DNA of 64,000 bases from Streptomyces adelaidensis (GCF_016598475.1 NZ_JAEMUX010000019.1:1-64000); one strand, 5' to 3'; counted from the first letter of the stretch, positions 44,670-53,380 are shown. Numbers and translations: made by a program. The notes: generated by a model not told the origin, from the sequence alone.

Positions 44670-45368
44670 GTGGCAGAAGACGCGGCAGAACACGCAGAAG
44701 ACGGCGCGCGACGCGAGTACCGCATGGAGGAGCTGGCCGGAAAGGCCGGCATCACCGTCCGCACCCTGCGCTTCTACCGGGAGCGCAAACTGATTCCGCC
44801 GCCCCGCCGCGAGGGCCGCATCGCCTGGTACGACGAGACGCACCTGGCCCGGCTGCACACGATCGCGGCGCTGCTGGAGCGCGGCCACACCCTGAGCGGT
44901 ATCGCCGAGCTGGCCGAGGCCTTCGACCAGGGCCGTCACGTGGGCGAACTGCTCGGCCTCGGCGCCCCCACCGAGGAGGTCCCGGTCCGCCTCTCCCCCG
45001 AGGAACTCGCCGACCATTTCGGCGACCAGGCGACCCCGGAGAACCTCTCCGCCGCCCTCGAACTCGGCTACCTCGCCACCGACGGCGGCGAGATCGTCCA
45101 CATCAGCCGCCGCCTGCTCGACGTCTCGGCCGCCCTGGTCCGCGAGGGCGTCCCCCTCGCCGACGTCCTGGCCGCCGGCCGCCACGTACGCGAACACGCC
45201 GACGCCCTGGCCACCCTCTTCACCGACCTCATCCTCACCCACGGCCCCCGAACCCCCCAAGACCTCCGCCGCCTGAGGCCCCTGGCGAAGAGCGTGGCGG
45301 AGGCGGAACTCTCCCTGGCCCTGGACCGGCGCCTGCGGAGCACCGAGACCGACGGCCAAAAGCCGTAG
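44670..45368 (+). CDS. MerR-family regulator
   Basis: Protein of 232 aa. YRMEELAGKAGITVRTLRFYRERKL is the MerR winged-helix start; a second wing GRIAWYDETHLARLHTI follows, then a coiled coil and a long C-terminal domain (LSPEELADHFGDQ, VREGVPLADVLAAG) as in actinobacterial MerR proteins that bind lipid- or drug-like ligands. Divergent from the monooxygenase operon by 132 bp, so it likely controls it. Confidence 0.9.
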   Translation: MAEDAAEHAEDGARREYRMEELAGKAGITVRTLRFYRERKLIPPPRREGRIAWYDETHLARLHTIAALLERGHTLSGIAELAEAFDQGRHVGELLGLGAPTEEVPVRLSPEELADHFGDQATPENLSAALELGYLATDGGEIVHISRRLLDVSAALVREGVPLADVLAAGRHVREHADALATLFTDLILTHGPRTPQDLRRLRPLAKSVAEAELSLALDRRLRSTETDGQKP

Positions 45369-45380
45369 CGGTCCCAGAAG

Positions 45381-45422
45381 CTCACAGCTCACAGCTCACA
45401 GGTCACAGGTCACAGGTCACAG
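45381..45422. repeat. Six 7-bp tandem repeats
   Basis: Three CTCACAG units followed by three GTCACAG units, between the convergent MerR and xthA genes. Confidence 0.97.
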
Positions 45423-45441
45423 ACCCCCGAGGCCCGGCCGG

Positions 45442-46245
45442 TCAGAGGTCGTAGACGACCGTCACCGGCGCATGGTCCGACCACCGCTCCGCATGCGTGG
45501 CCGCCCGCTCCACGAACCCCTTGACCGCCTTCTCCGCGAGCCCGGCCGTGGCCACCTGATGGTCGATACGCCATCCGCTGTCGTTGTCGAAGGCCCGCCC
45601 CCGGTACGACCACCAGGTGTAGGGCCCTTCGACGTCGGGGTGCAGGGCGCGCAGGACATCGACGTACGCCCCGTCACCGTCGTCGAACACCCGCCCGAGC
45701 CACGCCCGCTCCTCCGGCAGGAACCCGGAGTTCTTCTGGTTCCCCCGCCAGTTCTTGAGGTCGGCCTCCCGGTGGGCGATGTTCCAGTCGCCGCACACCA
45801 CGACCTCCCGGCCGTCGGCGGCGGCCCGCTCGCGCAGCCCCTTCAGATAGGCGAGGAACTCCCCCATGAACCGGACCTTCTCGTCCTGCCGCTCGGTCCC
45901 GACCTCGCCGGAGGGCAGATAGAGGCTGGCCACGGTGACGCCGGGCAGATCGGCCTCGACGTACCGTCCGCCGCCGTCGAACTCGGCCGACCCGAAGCCC
46001 ACCTGGATCCGGTCGGGCTCACGACGGCTGTACAGCGACACCCCCGCACGCCCCTTGGCGACGGCCGGCGCGTGCACGACATGCCACCCGTCGGGCTGCC
46101 GCACCTCCTCGGGCAGCTGCTGCGGCTCGGCCCGCACCTCCTGGAGGCACACCACATCCGCCGAGGTCCCGGCGAGCCACTCCACGAAGCCCTTCTTCGC
46201 GGCGGCACGCAGCCCGTTCACATTCACAGAGGTCACAGTGAGCAC
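45442..46245 (-). CDS. xthA: Exodeoxyribonuclease III
   Basis: AP endonuclease / 3'-exonuclease of 267 aa for base-excision repair. Seen: SVNVNGLRAA, CLQEVRAEPQQLP (metal Glu), GDWNIAHREADLKN, and C-terminal RIDHQVAT and WSDHAPV with the catalytic His. GTG start 46245; the length is normal for the family. Confidence 0.94.
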   Translation of the reverse strand: MLTVTSVNVNGLRAAAKKGFVEWLAGTSADVVCLQEVRAEPQQLPEEVRQPDGWHVVHAPAVAKGRAGVSLYSRREPDRIQVGFGSAEFDGGGRYVEADLPGVTVASLYLPSGEVGTERQDEKVRFMGEFLAYLKGLRERAAADGREVVVCGDWNIAHREADLKNWRGNQKNSGFLPEERAWLGRVFDDGDGAYVDVLRALHPDVEGPYTWWSYRGRAFDNDSGWRIDHQVATAGLAEKAVKGFVERAATHAERWSDHAPVTVVYDL

Positions 46246-46310
46246 CCGGGCACGATACCCGCACCTTGGACAGAGTCCAGTTCCCGACGAAGATCACACC
46301 GGGGCAGCGC

Positions 46311-46316
46311 ATAGAT
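46311..46316 (+). promoter_or_regulatory. Candidate -10 for the GNAT gene
   Basis: ATAGAT, 5 nt before ATG 46322; would give a leaderless message. Confidence 0.35.
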
Positions 46317-46321
46317 GTACG

Positions 46322-46807
46322 ATGCATGACATGATTATCCGCCGCGTACTCTTCGACCACCCCGACGCCGTCAAGCTCAACGACGAGGTCCAGGCCGAGT
46401 ACGGCGTCCGCTACGGCGACGACGGCGACGCCACACACATGGACCCGGCGCACTTCGTACCGCCGGCCGGGCTGTACCTGATCGCCTACGACGAGCACGG
46501 CAGACCCCTCGCCACGAGTGGCTGGCGCACCCAGGACAGCAACGACGAGGGCAACCTCGACGGGGACGCCGAGATAAAGCGGATGTACGTCACCCCGCAG
46601 GCCCGCGGCCTGGGCCTGGCCCGCCGCATCCTGGCCGAACTGGAGTCCGACGCCCGCGCCGTCGGCCGTACCCGCATGGTCCTCGAAACCGGCGCCAAGC
46701 AGCCGGAGGCCGTGGCCCTCTACACCTCCAGCGGCTACGAGCCCTGCGCCAAGTTCGGCTACTACCGCTTCCACGACCTGAGCCTCTGCTTCGCGAAGCC
46801 GCTCTGA
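46322..46807 (+). CDS. GNAT-family acetyltransferase
   Basis: Protein of 161 aa. AEIKRMYVTPQARGLGLARR carries the acetyl-CoA-binding R/QxxGxG/A pattern; it ends with YTSSGYEPCAKFGYYRFHD. Substrate unknown. No ribosome-binding site is seen for either ATG 46322 or ATG 46331. The first fits a leaderless start after the -10 hexamer; the second is the usual family start. Confidence 0.85.
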   Translation: MHDMIIRRVLFDHPDAVKLNDEVQAEYGVRYGDDGDATHMDPAHFVPPAGLYLIAYDEHGRPLATSGWRTQDSNDEGNLDGDAEIKRMYVTPQARGLGLARRILAELESDARAVGRTRMVLETGAKQPEAVALYTSSGYEPCAKFGYYRFHDLSLCFAKPL

Positions 46808-46861
46808 CCCAGCGCCGTCTCCCGCGCGGAAAACCCCGTGCCCACCCCGCACTCGCCCGCC

Positions 46862-46867
46862 TACGGT
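46862..46867 (+). promoter_or_regulatory. Candidate -10 for the 126-aa gene
   Basis: TACGGT, 6 nt before GTG 46874. Confidence 0.45.
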
Positions 46868-46873
46868 GTCCCC

Positions 46874-47254
46874 GTGACCAAGAACAACCGCCTGCGCCGT
46901 CTCGTCGTCGACGACACCACCTGGCACTGGACGGTCCGTCAACGCTCCCGCGTCGCCTACGACCACTGCCACCTCAAGCTCTCCCTCTACCCGGAGGGCC
47001 GCCGAGGCCGCCGCCTCGTCCTGCTCTTCAGCCCCGCCGACGACCGCTCCGTATCGAACTGCTACTTCGACTCCGGCGCCCTCGTCCGCAAGCCCGACCA
47101 CACCTACCTCAACCTCCACGAGCCCGGCACAGTCCGCCGCCTCCTGGACGCCGCCGCCCCGAACCTGGACCTCCACCCCACGGCCCGGACGGTCGAGGTG
47201 GACGGGTGGCCGTACTTCGACGCGATCACGGAGCCGGTGACCGCGTCTCCGTAA
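46874..47254 (+). CDS. Conserved-looking protein of unknown function
   Basis: Protein of 126 aa, basic at the N-terminus (TKNNRLRRLVVDDTTWHWTV) with Trp/Tyr-rich beta-like segments and the block FDSGALVRKPDHTYLNLHEP. I do not recognise the family. GTG 46874 is preferred over GTG 46838 because a -10 hexamer lies 6 nt upstream (leaderless). Confidence 0.6.
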   Translation: MTKNNRLRRLVVDDTTWHWTVRQRSRVAYDHCHLKLSLYPEGRRGRRLVLLFSPADDRSVSNCYFDSGALVRKPDHTYLNLHEPGTVRRLLDAAAPNLDLHPTARTVEVDGWPYFDAITEPVTASP

Positions 47255-47450
47255 CCGCCCGCTCGTCGGCCGACGGCTCGGGAAGCCGGAAACGTCCGAG
47301 CTCCGGCCACGGGAACCCGCCTCCGCGCCCGTGACCTCGCCCAGCACTTGGGCCTCCTGCCCCTCGACGACACGATCCAAGTCACCGAACAACGAGGCAC
47401 CGACCTCACGGCCTGCATCGCCAAGGGGCAGCCCCCGCCGACCGTTTGAC
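47255..47450 (+). pseudogene. Possible coding remnant next to tRNA-Ala
   Basis: In the same frame as the gene before it, after its TAA, reading stays open for about 64 codons to TGA at 47448-47450. It includes RARDLAQHLGLLPLDDTIQV and TEQRGTDLTACIAKG, which look protein-like but have no start codon. Family not recognised. Could be a gene tail left by recombination, or chance. Confidence 0.3.
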
Positions 47451-47459
47451 CCACACAGA

Positions 47460-47493
47460 AGAACCCCCGCCGGATTTCCCCGGCGGGGGTTCT
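47460..47493 (-). terminator. Terminator of tRNA-Ala
   Basis: Perfect 14-bp stem AGAACCCCCGCCGG (47460-47473) with CCGGCGGGGGTTCT (47480-47493) and a 6-nt loop, 10 bp beyond the tRNA 3' end. Confidence 0.85.
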
Positions 47494-47502
47494 GAGCTGC
47501 GG

Positions 47503-47576
47503 TGGACCTGTGGGGATTTGAACCCCAGACCCCCTCGATGCGAACGAGGTGCGCTACCAGACTGCGCCACAGGCCC
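47503..47576 (-). tRNA. tRNA-Ala(CGC)
   Basis: 74 nt on the minus strand. The acceptor stem GGGCCTG/CAGGTCC contains the G3:U70 pair that identifies alanine tRNAs. D-arm GGCGCAGTCTGGTAGCGC; anticodon stem CCTCG/CGAGG with loop TTCGCAT, anticodon CGC (reads GCG, the frequent Ala codon in Streptomyces); T-loop GGTTCAAATCC. The CCA end is not encoded. No duplicated 3' end was seen nearby, so no sign of an integrated element at this site. Confidence 0.96.
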
Positions 47577-47590
47577 TTGCAACGAGTGAA

Positions 47591-47596
47591 ACTCTA
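47591..47596 (-). promoter_or_regulatory. Candidate -10 of tRNA-Ala
   Basis: TAGAGT on the minus strand, 14 nt upstream of the tRNA 5' end. Confidence 0.45.
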
Positions 47597-47711
47597 GCAT
47601 CCCCATCGCGGTGCTTGGAAATCCGTTCCTGAGCGCCTTCCGAGCGGCTTACGAGCGCGTTCGGAGCGGCTCGTGGCTGGTCAGAGGAGTGGGGGATCCG
47701 GAGGGGCGAGG

Positions 47712-49049
47712 TCACTCGTTGGCCGCGCGGGGGCGGTCGCCGTCCTCGTACTGGTCGAAGAGAGGTGTGCGGCCCCGCTCGCGGGAGCGGCGGGCGGACG
47801 CGGCGCGGCGGGCGTCGGAACGGCCGCCGTCGGGAGCGTCGGCGGCGTCGTCGGCACCGGTGTCGTCCGCGTGTTCCTCCGTGCCGCACTCCCCCTCCGG
47901 CTCACGGGCGGACGGGGTCGACGAGCCATGCGGGTCGGCCGAACTGGAGCGCGCGGAGCTCCACGCGTCCGGTGCGCCGAGGTCGACACCGGACGTGGCC
48001 CGGGGCGCCACCGGCGCGGTGACGTAGGTCGGGAGCGGCACCGGGACCGGGTCCCAGCTGTCGCCCTGGCCGGGCCGCCGCTGGCGCTCACGCTGCTGGT
48101 CGACCCACTCGGCGTGGTCGGTCTGCTCGACGAGGGCACGGCGGTCGGCCGCGAGCGCGGTCAGCTCGGCCCGGGCCTCCTCGTTCTCTGGACCGTCCTC
48201 CGGTTCGTCGGTGTCCACCGGGTCCGGCACCGGCCGTCGGCGCTGAGGCTGCCGCTCCCGCAGCCGCTGCGCCGCCACCTCGGCCTGCCGCCGGTCCATC
48301 GTGTACGCGAACCGCTTCAGCTCCTGGCGGCGCAGATGCGCGATGTACGTGCTCAGCAGCACCGCCGGTACGGCCGGCGCCCACAGGAGGGCGAGCCCGC
48401 CGACCGCCGCGACGACCGCGCCGAGCGAGAAGGCGAAGAAGAGCATCACCGTCGTACGCCGCCGGCGCGCGAGCACCTTCAAGCGCCGGGCCCGCGCGAC
48501 GGCCTCCGCCGAGTCGCCCCGCCGTGCGCCCGCCGTCCGGTTGCCCGGCCTGCCCGGGCGCTTCGCGCGGGACGGTGCGGACCCTGCGGCCGTGCCCTGC
48601 TTGGCGGACGGCTGGCCGCCCTGCTGAGGCACCGGCTTCGCCTGCGCCGCCTGCTGATTCGCCTGCTGATGAGGCTGCGCCTGGGGCTGCGACTGGGCCT
48701 GCTGCTGGGGTTGTTGCGCCTGCTGCTGCGGTGATTCACCTCGCTCCACCGGCAGTTGAGCCTTCGTGTGCGTCCGGTGCGGGGGCATGGCGAAGGCCCG
48801 GACGTCCACCGAGTCGGTGACGCCGTCCGGTTCGGCGCTGGGCTCCCCCTCGTCGGCGGAGCGCGCCCGCAGGTCCTTGGCGTATCGGCGCTCCATGCCC
48901 GCCCGTCCGGAAAGCAGCCGGATGGCGGTGCTGAAGCGTTCCGTCGGACGGGCTTCGTTCAGCTCGTCCTGCCTACGGAGCCACATCGGCACCAAGTAGG
49001 CGGCCCAGGCCCCGACGATGACTGCGTAGATGAGGCCGCTGCTGCTCAC
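47712..49049 (-). CDS. sepX: Divisome membrane protein SepX/GlpR
   Basis: Protein of 445 aa. Seen: an N-terminal membrane helix with the motif GLIYAVIVGAWAAYLVPMWL, then RRQDELNEARPTERFSTAIR, a Gln-rich disordered stretch (about 106-140), two further helices (about 200-245), and a long acidic/Arg-rich tail. This matches SepX of Streptomyces, required for hyphal septation, which corresponds to GlpR, the membrane receptor of the gephyrin-like Glp in Corynebacterium (established knowledge). The nearby MoeA-like gene supports the call. GTG start 49049 is 7 nt after a -10 hexamer. Confidence 0.85.
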   Translation of the reverse strand: MSSSGLIYAVIVGAWAAYLVPMWLRRQDELNEARPTERFSTAIRLLSGRAGMERRYAKDLRARSADEGEPSAEPDGVTDSVDVRAFAMPPHRTHTKAQLPVERGESPQQQAQQPQQQAQSQPQAQPHQQANQQAAQAKPVPQQGGQPSAKQGTAAGSAPSRAKRPGRPGNRTAGARRGDSAEAVARARRLKVLARRRRTTVMLFFAFSLGAVVAAVGGLALLWAPAVPAVLLSTYIAHLRRQELKRFAYTMDRRQAEVAAQRLRERQPQRRRPVPDPVDTDEPEDGPENEEARAELTALAADRRALVEQTDHAEWVDQQRERQRRPGQGDSWDPVPVPLPTYVTAPVAPRATSGVDLGAPDAWSSARSSSADPHGSSTPSAREPEGECGTEEHADDTGADDAADAPDGGRSDARRAASARRSRERGRTPLFDQYEDGDRPRAANE

Positions 49050-49056
49050 GCCTCAC

Positions 49057-49062
49057 ACGGTA
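49057..49062 (-). promoter_or_regulatory. Candidate -10 for leaderless sepX
   Basis: TACCGT on the minus strand, 7 nt from the GTG start. Confidence 0.45.
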
Positions 49063-49264
49063 GAGGGGTTTGCGTGAGGCCATCCGCCAATTGGGCCGGT
49101 GTGTCGCACGATCCGGCTGATATTTCGAGCTTTTTTTGTGACCGATCCGATCAGCAGGCCGCCGAGAGCGTGAAATTAACGTGCCGAGAACGCCTCGGCT
49201 CGTTCAACTCGATCGACCAACTCGATCGATCGCCGATCATTTATATTCGAACACGCATTTCAAT
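49063..49264. other. Low-GC intergenic segment upstream of sepX
   Basis: About 200 bp clearly richer in A/T than its surroundings, with ATTTATATTCG, a run of seven T at 49131-49137, and repeated CTCGATCGA at 49200-49230. A small stem GCCGAG-AACGC-CTCGGC lies inside. No ORF seen. Confidence 0.6.
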
Positions 49265-49909
49265 CTATTGAGGTTGTCCGGGTTTGCCCACGTCGGAGCC
49301 CGCGTTCCGCGGGTTCCGGGCCCGTTCCCGCTCTCGTTCCCGCCGCCAGCGGCCGAGCAGACCCTCGGGCACCTCTTCGGCGGTGAGCACGAAGACGAGA
49401 TGGTCGCGCCAGGCGCCGTCGATGTGAAGATATCGTGGACGAAGGCCTTCCTCGCGGAATCCGAGTTTCTCCACCACCCGCCGGCTGGGCCGGTTCTCGG
49501 GGCGAATACAGACCTCGATGCGGTGCAGTCCGACGGCCCGGAAGCAGTGGTCCACGGCGAGCGCCACCGCCGTCGGCATCACACCCCGTCCAGCGACCGA
49601 CTCGTCGACCCAGTAGCCGACATGACCGGAGCACATCGAGCCCCAGGTGATCCCGGCGACCGTCAACTGCCCGACCAGCCGCCCCTGGTACTCGATCACG
49701 AACGGCAGCATCCGGCCCGCGTTCGCCTCCGCCCGCAGATGGCGGACCATCTGCCGGTACGTCGGCCGGTGCGCGATGGGACCGCTGGGCGTGGGCGGCG
49801 GAATGGTCGCCTCCCAGGGCCGCAGCCAGTCCCGGTTGCGCCGGTTGACCTCGCGCCAGGCCCGCTGGTCGCGCATCCTTATGGGCCGGAGGACCACATC
49901 GCCGTCCAC
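49265..49909 (-). CDS. rimJ: RimJ/RimL-type GNAT acetyltransferase
   Basis: Protein of 214 aa. GHVGYWVDESVAGRGVMPTA with the acetyl-CoA loop, then HRIEVCIRPENRPSRRVVEK and LGFREEGLRPRYLHIDG, the RimJ signature (N-terminal acetylation of S5 in E. coli). A basic RRERERERAR tail follows. GTG 49909 is 26 bp after the mogA stop. It commonly stays next to the moeA/moaC/mogA block in actinobacteria. Confidence 0.88.
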   Translation of the reverse strand: MDGDVVLRPIRMRDQRAWREVNRRNRDWLRPWEATIPPPTPSGPIAHRPTYRQMVRHLRAEANAGRMLPFVIEYQGRLVGQLTVAGITWGSMCSGHVGYWVDESVAGRGVMPTAVALAVDHCFRAVGLHRIEVCIRPENRPSRRVVEKLGFREEGLRPRYLHIDGAWRDHLVFVLTAEEVPEGLLGRWRRERERERARNPRNAGSDVGKPGQPQ

Positions 49910-49935
49910 CAGCGCTACAGGCCAGGATGGGCTGT

Positions 49936-50493
49936 TCAGCTCACACCCCCACGGGGTCTGGAGGGGTCCTCCTCGGCCGGCGGCTGCTCGCCACCGCCGG
50001 TCGGCCTCGGGTGGTCCCCGCCGCGGATCTGGTCGACGGCATGGGTCAGCAGGGGCGCCAGTACGGCCAGGCCGTCCCGCACGCCGCCGGTGGAGCCCGG
50101 CAGATTGACGATCAGGGTGCCGCGCGCGACCCCGGCCAGCCCCCGGGAGAGCGCCGCCGCCGGCACCTTGTCCCGGCCGTACGCCCTGATCGCCTCCGGG
50201 ATGCCCGCCACCTCGTGGTCGAGGACCGCACGGGTCGCCTCGGGGGTGCGGTCGGTGGGCGAGACGCCCGTACCGCCTGTGGTCACGATCACGTCGTAGC
50301 CGGCGTCGACGCCCGCCCGCAGCGCCGCCTCGACGGGGTCACCGTCCGGCACGACCTGCGGGCCGTCGACGGCGAAGCCGAACGATCTGAGCCCTTCGGC
50401 GATCAGCGGCCCGCCCTTGTCCTCGTAGATCCCGGCGGCGGCCCGGTTGGAGGCGGTCACGACCAGTGCGCGGTAGGTCCTGGTGGGAGTCAT
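49936..50493 (-). CDS. mogA: Molybdopterin adenylyltransferase-type protein (MogA/MoaB)
   Basis: Protein of 185 aa. Conserved [21 protein letters not shown] and [13 protein letters not shown], the MoCF-domain signature; it adenylylates molybdopterin during molybdenum-cofactor synthesis. ATG overlaps the moaC stop (ATGA). Confidence 0.92.
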   Translation of the reverse strand: MTPTRTYRALVVTASNRAAAGIYEDKGGPLIAEGLRSFGFAVDGPQVVPDGDPVEAALRAGVDAGYDVIVTTGGTGVSPTDRTPEATRAVLDHEVAGIPEAIRAYGRDKVPAAALSRGLAGVARGTLIVNLPGSTGGVRDGLAVLAPLLTHAVDQIRGGDHPRPTGGGEQPPAEEDPSRPRGGVS

Positions 50494-50972
50494 GCCCGGC
50501 TCCAGTCGCCCGACTTGCCGCCCGTCTTCTCCTCGACCCGGACGTCCGTGATGACCGCCGCCTTGTCGACCGCCTTGACCATGTCGATCACGGTGAGCGC
50601 GGCGACGGAGACCGCGGTGAGGGCCTCCATCTCGACGCCGGTACGGTCGGTGGTCTTCACGGTGGCGAGGATCTCGACGGCGTCGTCCGCGACTGACAGA
50701 TCGAGCTTGACGCCCGACACCGACAGCGGGTGGCAGAGCGGGATGAGGTCGGGGGTGCGTTTGGCGCCCATGATGCCGGCGATGCGCGCGGTGGCCAGGG
50801 CGTCGCCCTTGGGCACCCCCTCACCCCGCAGCAGTTCGATGACCTCGGGGGAGACCAGGACGCGGCCGCTGGCGCGGGCGGTGCGCGCGGTGACGTCCTT
50901 CCCGGAGACGTCGACCATGCGGGCGGCGCCCGCCTCGTCGATGTGGGTGAGTCGGTCCTGCGGCGTACTCAT
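50490..50972 (-). CDS. moaC: Cyclic pyranopterin monophosphate synthase
   Basis: Protein of 160 aa. [20 protein letters not shown] at the N-terminus, then [19 protein letters not shown] and [20 protein letters not shown] with the catalytic Lys/Asp region (KAVDKAAVI). It forms cPMP, the first stable molybdenum-cofactor intermediate. Translationally coupled to mogA. Confidence 0.95.
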   Translation of the reverse strand: MSTPQDRLTHIDEAGAARMVDVSGKDVTARTARASGRVLVSPEVIELLRGEGVPKGDALATARIAGIMGAKRTPDLIPLCHPLSVSGVKLDLSVADDAVEILATVKTTDRTGVEMEALTAVSVAALTVIDMVKAVDKAAVITDVRVEEKTGGKSGDWSRA

Positions 50973-51056
50973 GGTGGTGTGGCGCTCCCGGTCGGTGCCC
51001 GTCGCGGTGCGGCGCGCGGCCTGTTGTGCGCGACACGGTACGCCACCCTCGACGGT

Positions 51057-52379
51057 TCAGCCGAGCAGGACGACCTCGACCTCCGTACCGGGCTCGACGG
51101 ACTCGACGGACTCGGGGACGACGATCAGCGCGTCGGCCTGTGCGAGGGCCGCGACGAGATGCGATCCGGCGCCCCCCACGGGGGTGACCCGGCCGTCGGC
51201 GTACGTGCCGCGCAGGTACTGCCTGCGTCCGGCGGGCGAGGTCAGCGCCTTGGTCGTCCGGAGGGTCGCCGTGGTCGTGGGCCGGTGGACGTCGGTCAGG
51301 CCCATCAGGGTGCGGATGGCGGGCCGGACGAACAGCTCGAAGGAGACGTACGACGACACCGGGTTGCCCGGGAGGGCGAGCAGCGGGGTGTGGTCGGGGC
51401 CGATGGTGCCGAAGCCCTGGGGCTTGCCGGGCTGCATGGCGAGCTTGCGGAAGTCGATGCCGGCGCCCTCCTCGTCCTCGTCGCCGACGGACTCCAGGGC
51501 TTCCTTGACGACGTCGTACGCCCCCACGCTCACCCCGCCGGTGGTGACCACCAGGTCGGCGCGGACAAGCTGGTCCTCGATGGTGGAGCGGAGGGTCTCG
51601 GCGTCGTCGGCGACGGCGCCCACGCGGTAGGCGATCGCGCCCGCGTCCCGGGCGGCGGCCGTCAGCGCGAAGCTGTTGGAGTCGTAGATCTGGCCGGTGG
51701 CCAGGGCCTCGCCGGGCGGGATCAGTTCGCTGCCGGTGGAGAGCACCACCACGCGCGGGCGCGGGCGCACCTGGACGGTGGCGCGCCCGATGGCCGCGAG
51801 GAGGCCGAGCTGCGGGGGGCCGAGGACCGTGCCCGCGGCGAGGGCACGCTCGCCCGCCCGTACGTCGCTGCCCCGCGCGCGTACATGCGCGCGGGCCTCG
51901 GCGGCGCGGTGGACGGCGACCTGCCCGGTGGCGCCCTCGGGGCTCGCGCTGCGGGCGCGCATCCCCGAGACGGGTCCCTCGCCGAGGCCGCCGTCGGTCC
52001 ACTCCACCGGGACGACCGCCTCGGCGCCGGGCGGCAGCGGGGCGCCGGTCATGATGCGGGCGGCCTCGCCGGGACCCACATGGGGCTGCTCGGCCTGGCC
52101 GGCCGCCACGTCCCCGATCACCGTGAGCACCGCCGGGAACTCCTCGCTCGCGCCCGCGATGTCCGCGACCCGCACCGCGTACCCGTCCATCGAGCTGTTG
52201 TCGAACGGCGGCAGCGACACCGGCACCGTGACGTCCTCGACCAGGACACAGCCCTGGGCGTCGAGAAGCTGCAGCTCGATGGGTTCCAGGGGGCGGACCG
52301 TGGCGAGGATGTCCTCCAGGTGTTCGGTCACCGACCAGAGGTTGTCCTGGTCGGTGCTGCGGGTCGCGGCGGTGCTCAA
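51057..52379 (-). CDS. glp: MoeA-like molybdopterin molybdenumtransferase / gephyrin-like Glp
   Basis: Protein of 440 aa. LPPFDNSSMDGYAVR, VEWTDGG, VVVLSTGSELIPPGEAL, VVTTGGVSVGAYD, and LPGNPVSSYVSFELFVRP define the MoeA/gephyrin family. MoeA inserts molybdenum into molybdopterin. In Corynebacterium the paralog Glp in this same neighbourhood binds FtsZ and GlpR, so this copy may be the divisome one, enzymatic, or both. TTG start 52379 is 4 nt after galU. Confidence 0.9.
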   Translation of the reverse strand: MSTAATRSTDQDNLWSVTEHLEDILATVRPLEPIELQLLDAQGCVLVEDVTVPVSLPPFDNSSMDGYAVRVADIAGASEEFPAVLTVIGDVAAGQAEQPHVGPGEAARIMTGAPLPPGAEAVVPVEWTDGGLGEGPVSGMRARSASPEGATGQVAVHRAAEARAHVRARGSDVRAGERALAAGTVLGPPQLGLLAAIGRATVQVRPRPRVVVLSTGSELIPPGEALATGQIYDSNSFALTAAARDAGAIAYRVGAVADDAETLRSTIEDQLVRADLVVTTGGVSVGAYDVVKEALESVGDEDEEGAGIDFRKLAMQPGKPQGFGTIGPDHTPLLALPGNPVSSYVSFELFVRPAIRTLMGLTDVHRPTTTATLRTTKALTSPAGRRQYLRGTYADGRVTPVGGAGSHLVAALAQADALIVVPESVESVEPGTEVEVVLLG

Positions 52380-52383
52380 AGCG

Positions 52384-53286
52384 CTACATCTCCTCGGCTA
52401 CGTAACTGCGAAGCCAGGTCCGGAAGTCCGGGCCCAGGTCCTCACGTTCGCATGCGAGTCTGACAATGGCACGCAAGTAGTCGCCGCGGTCACCGGTGTC
52501 ATAGCGGCGGCCCTTGAAGACGACGCCGTGCACGGGGCCGCCGACCTTCTCGTCCGCGGCGAGCTGCTGCAGGGCGTCGGTGATCTGGATCTCGCCGCCG
52601 CGGCCCGGCTCGGTCCGGCGCAGGATGTCGAAGATGCTCGGGTCCAGGACGTAGCGGCCGATGACCGCGTAGTTCGACGGGGCGTCGGCCGGGTCCGGCT
52701 TCTCGACCAGGTCGGTGACCTTGACCACGTCGGCGTCGTCGGTGGGCTTCACGGCCGCGCAGCCGTAGAGGTGGATCTGCTCGGGGGCGACCTCCATGAG
52801 GGCGATGACGCTGCCGCCGTGCTGCTCCTGGATCTCGATCATGCGCTTGAGGAGCGGGTCGCGCGGGTCGATCAGGTCGTCGCCGAGGAGGACCGCGAAG
52901 GGCTCGTGGCCCACGTGCGGGGCGGCGCACAGGACGGCGTGGCCGAGGCCCCTGGGGTCGCCCTGGCGGACGTAGTGCATGGTCGCGAGGTCGCTGGACT
53001 CCTGGACCTTGGCGAGCCGGCTGGCGTCGCCCTTCTTCTGGAGGGCGGATTCCAGCTCGTAGTTGCGGTCGAAGTGGTCCTCAAGGGGGCGCTTGTTGCG
53101 GCCGGTGATCATCAGCACGTCGTCGAGCCCCGCCGACGCGGCCTCCTCGACCACGTACTGGATCGCCGGCTTGTCCACGACCGGCAGCATCTCCTTGGGA
53201 GTCGCTTTGGTGGCCGGCAGGAACCGGGTCCCTAGACCCGCCGCGGGGATGACAGCCTTGGTGATCCTGGGGTTCGCCTCACTCAT
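52384..53286 (-). CDS. galU: UTP-glucose-1-phosphate uridylyltransferase
   Basis: Protein of 300 aa making UDP-glucose. ITKAVIPAAGLGTRFLPATK nucleotide-binding start, KEMLPVVDKPAIQYVVEEA, AVLLGDDLID, and VEKPDPADAPSNYAVIGRYV. ATG 53286 gives the normal N-terminus (an ATG four codons upstream is also in frame). First of the galU-glp-moaC-mogA-rimJ-sepX string. Confidence 0.95.
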   Translation of the reverse strand: MSEANPRITKAVIPAAGLGTRFLPATKATPKEMLPVVDKPAIQYVVEEAASAGLDDVLMITGRNKRPLEDHFDRNYELESALQKKGDASRLAKVQESSDLATMHYVRQGDPRGLGHAVLCAAPHVGHEPFAVLLGDDLIDPRDPLLKRMIEIQEQHGGSVIALMEVAPEQIHLYGCAAVKPTDDADVVKVTDLVEKPDPADAPSNYAVIGRYVLDPSIFDILRRTEPGRGGEIQITDALQQLAADEKVGGPVHGVVFKGRRYDTGDRGDYLRAIVRLACEREDLGPDFRTWLRSYVAEEM

Positions 53287-53380
53287 GGGCGCAACCATAT
53301 CCGGTGCCTTTGTGGGGAATCTGCGGCTCCGATGAATTCGCTCTCATATGAGCCGATTACGAATAGTACTGGAGCAACCT

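Noticed and set aside
42993..45392. 799-aa form of the monooxygenase reaching across the MerR gene
   Set aside because: The first 285 residues are antisense to the MerR gene; the FAD motif and ribosome-binding site fix the start at 44537.
47503..47576. tRNA-Ala as an integration site of a mobile element
   Set aside because: No integrase, no duplicated tRNA 3' end and no boundary repeat were found within the window.
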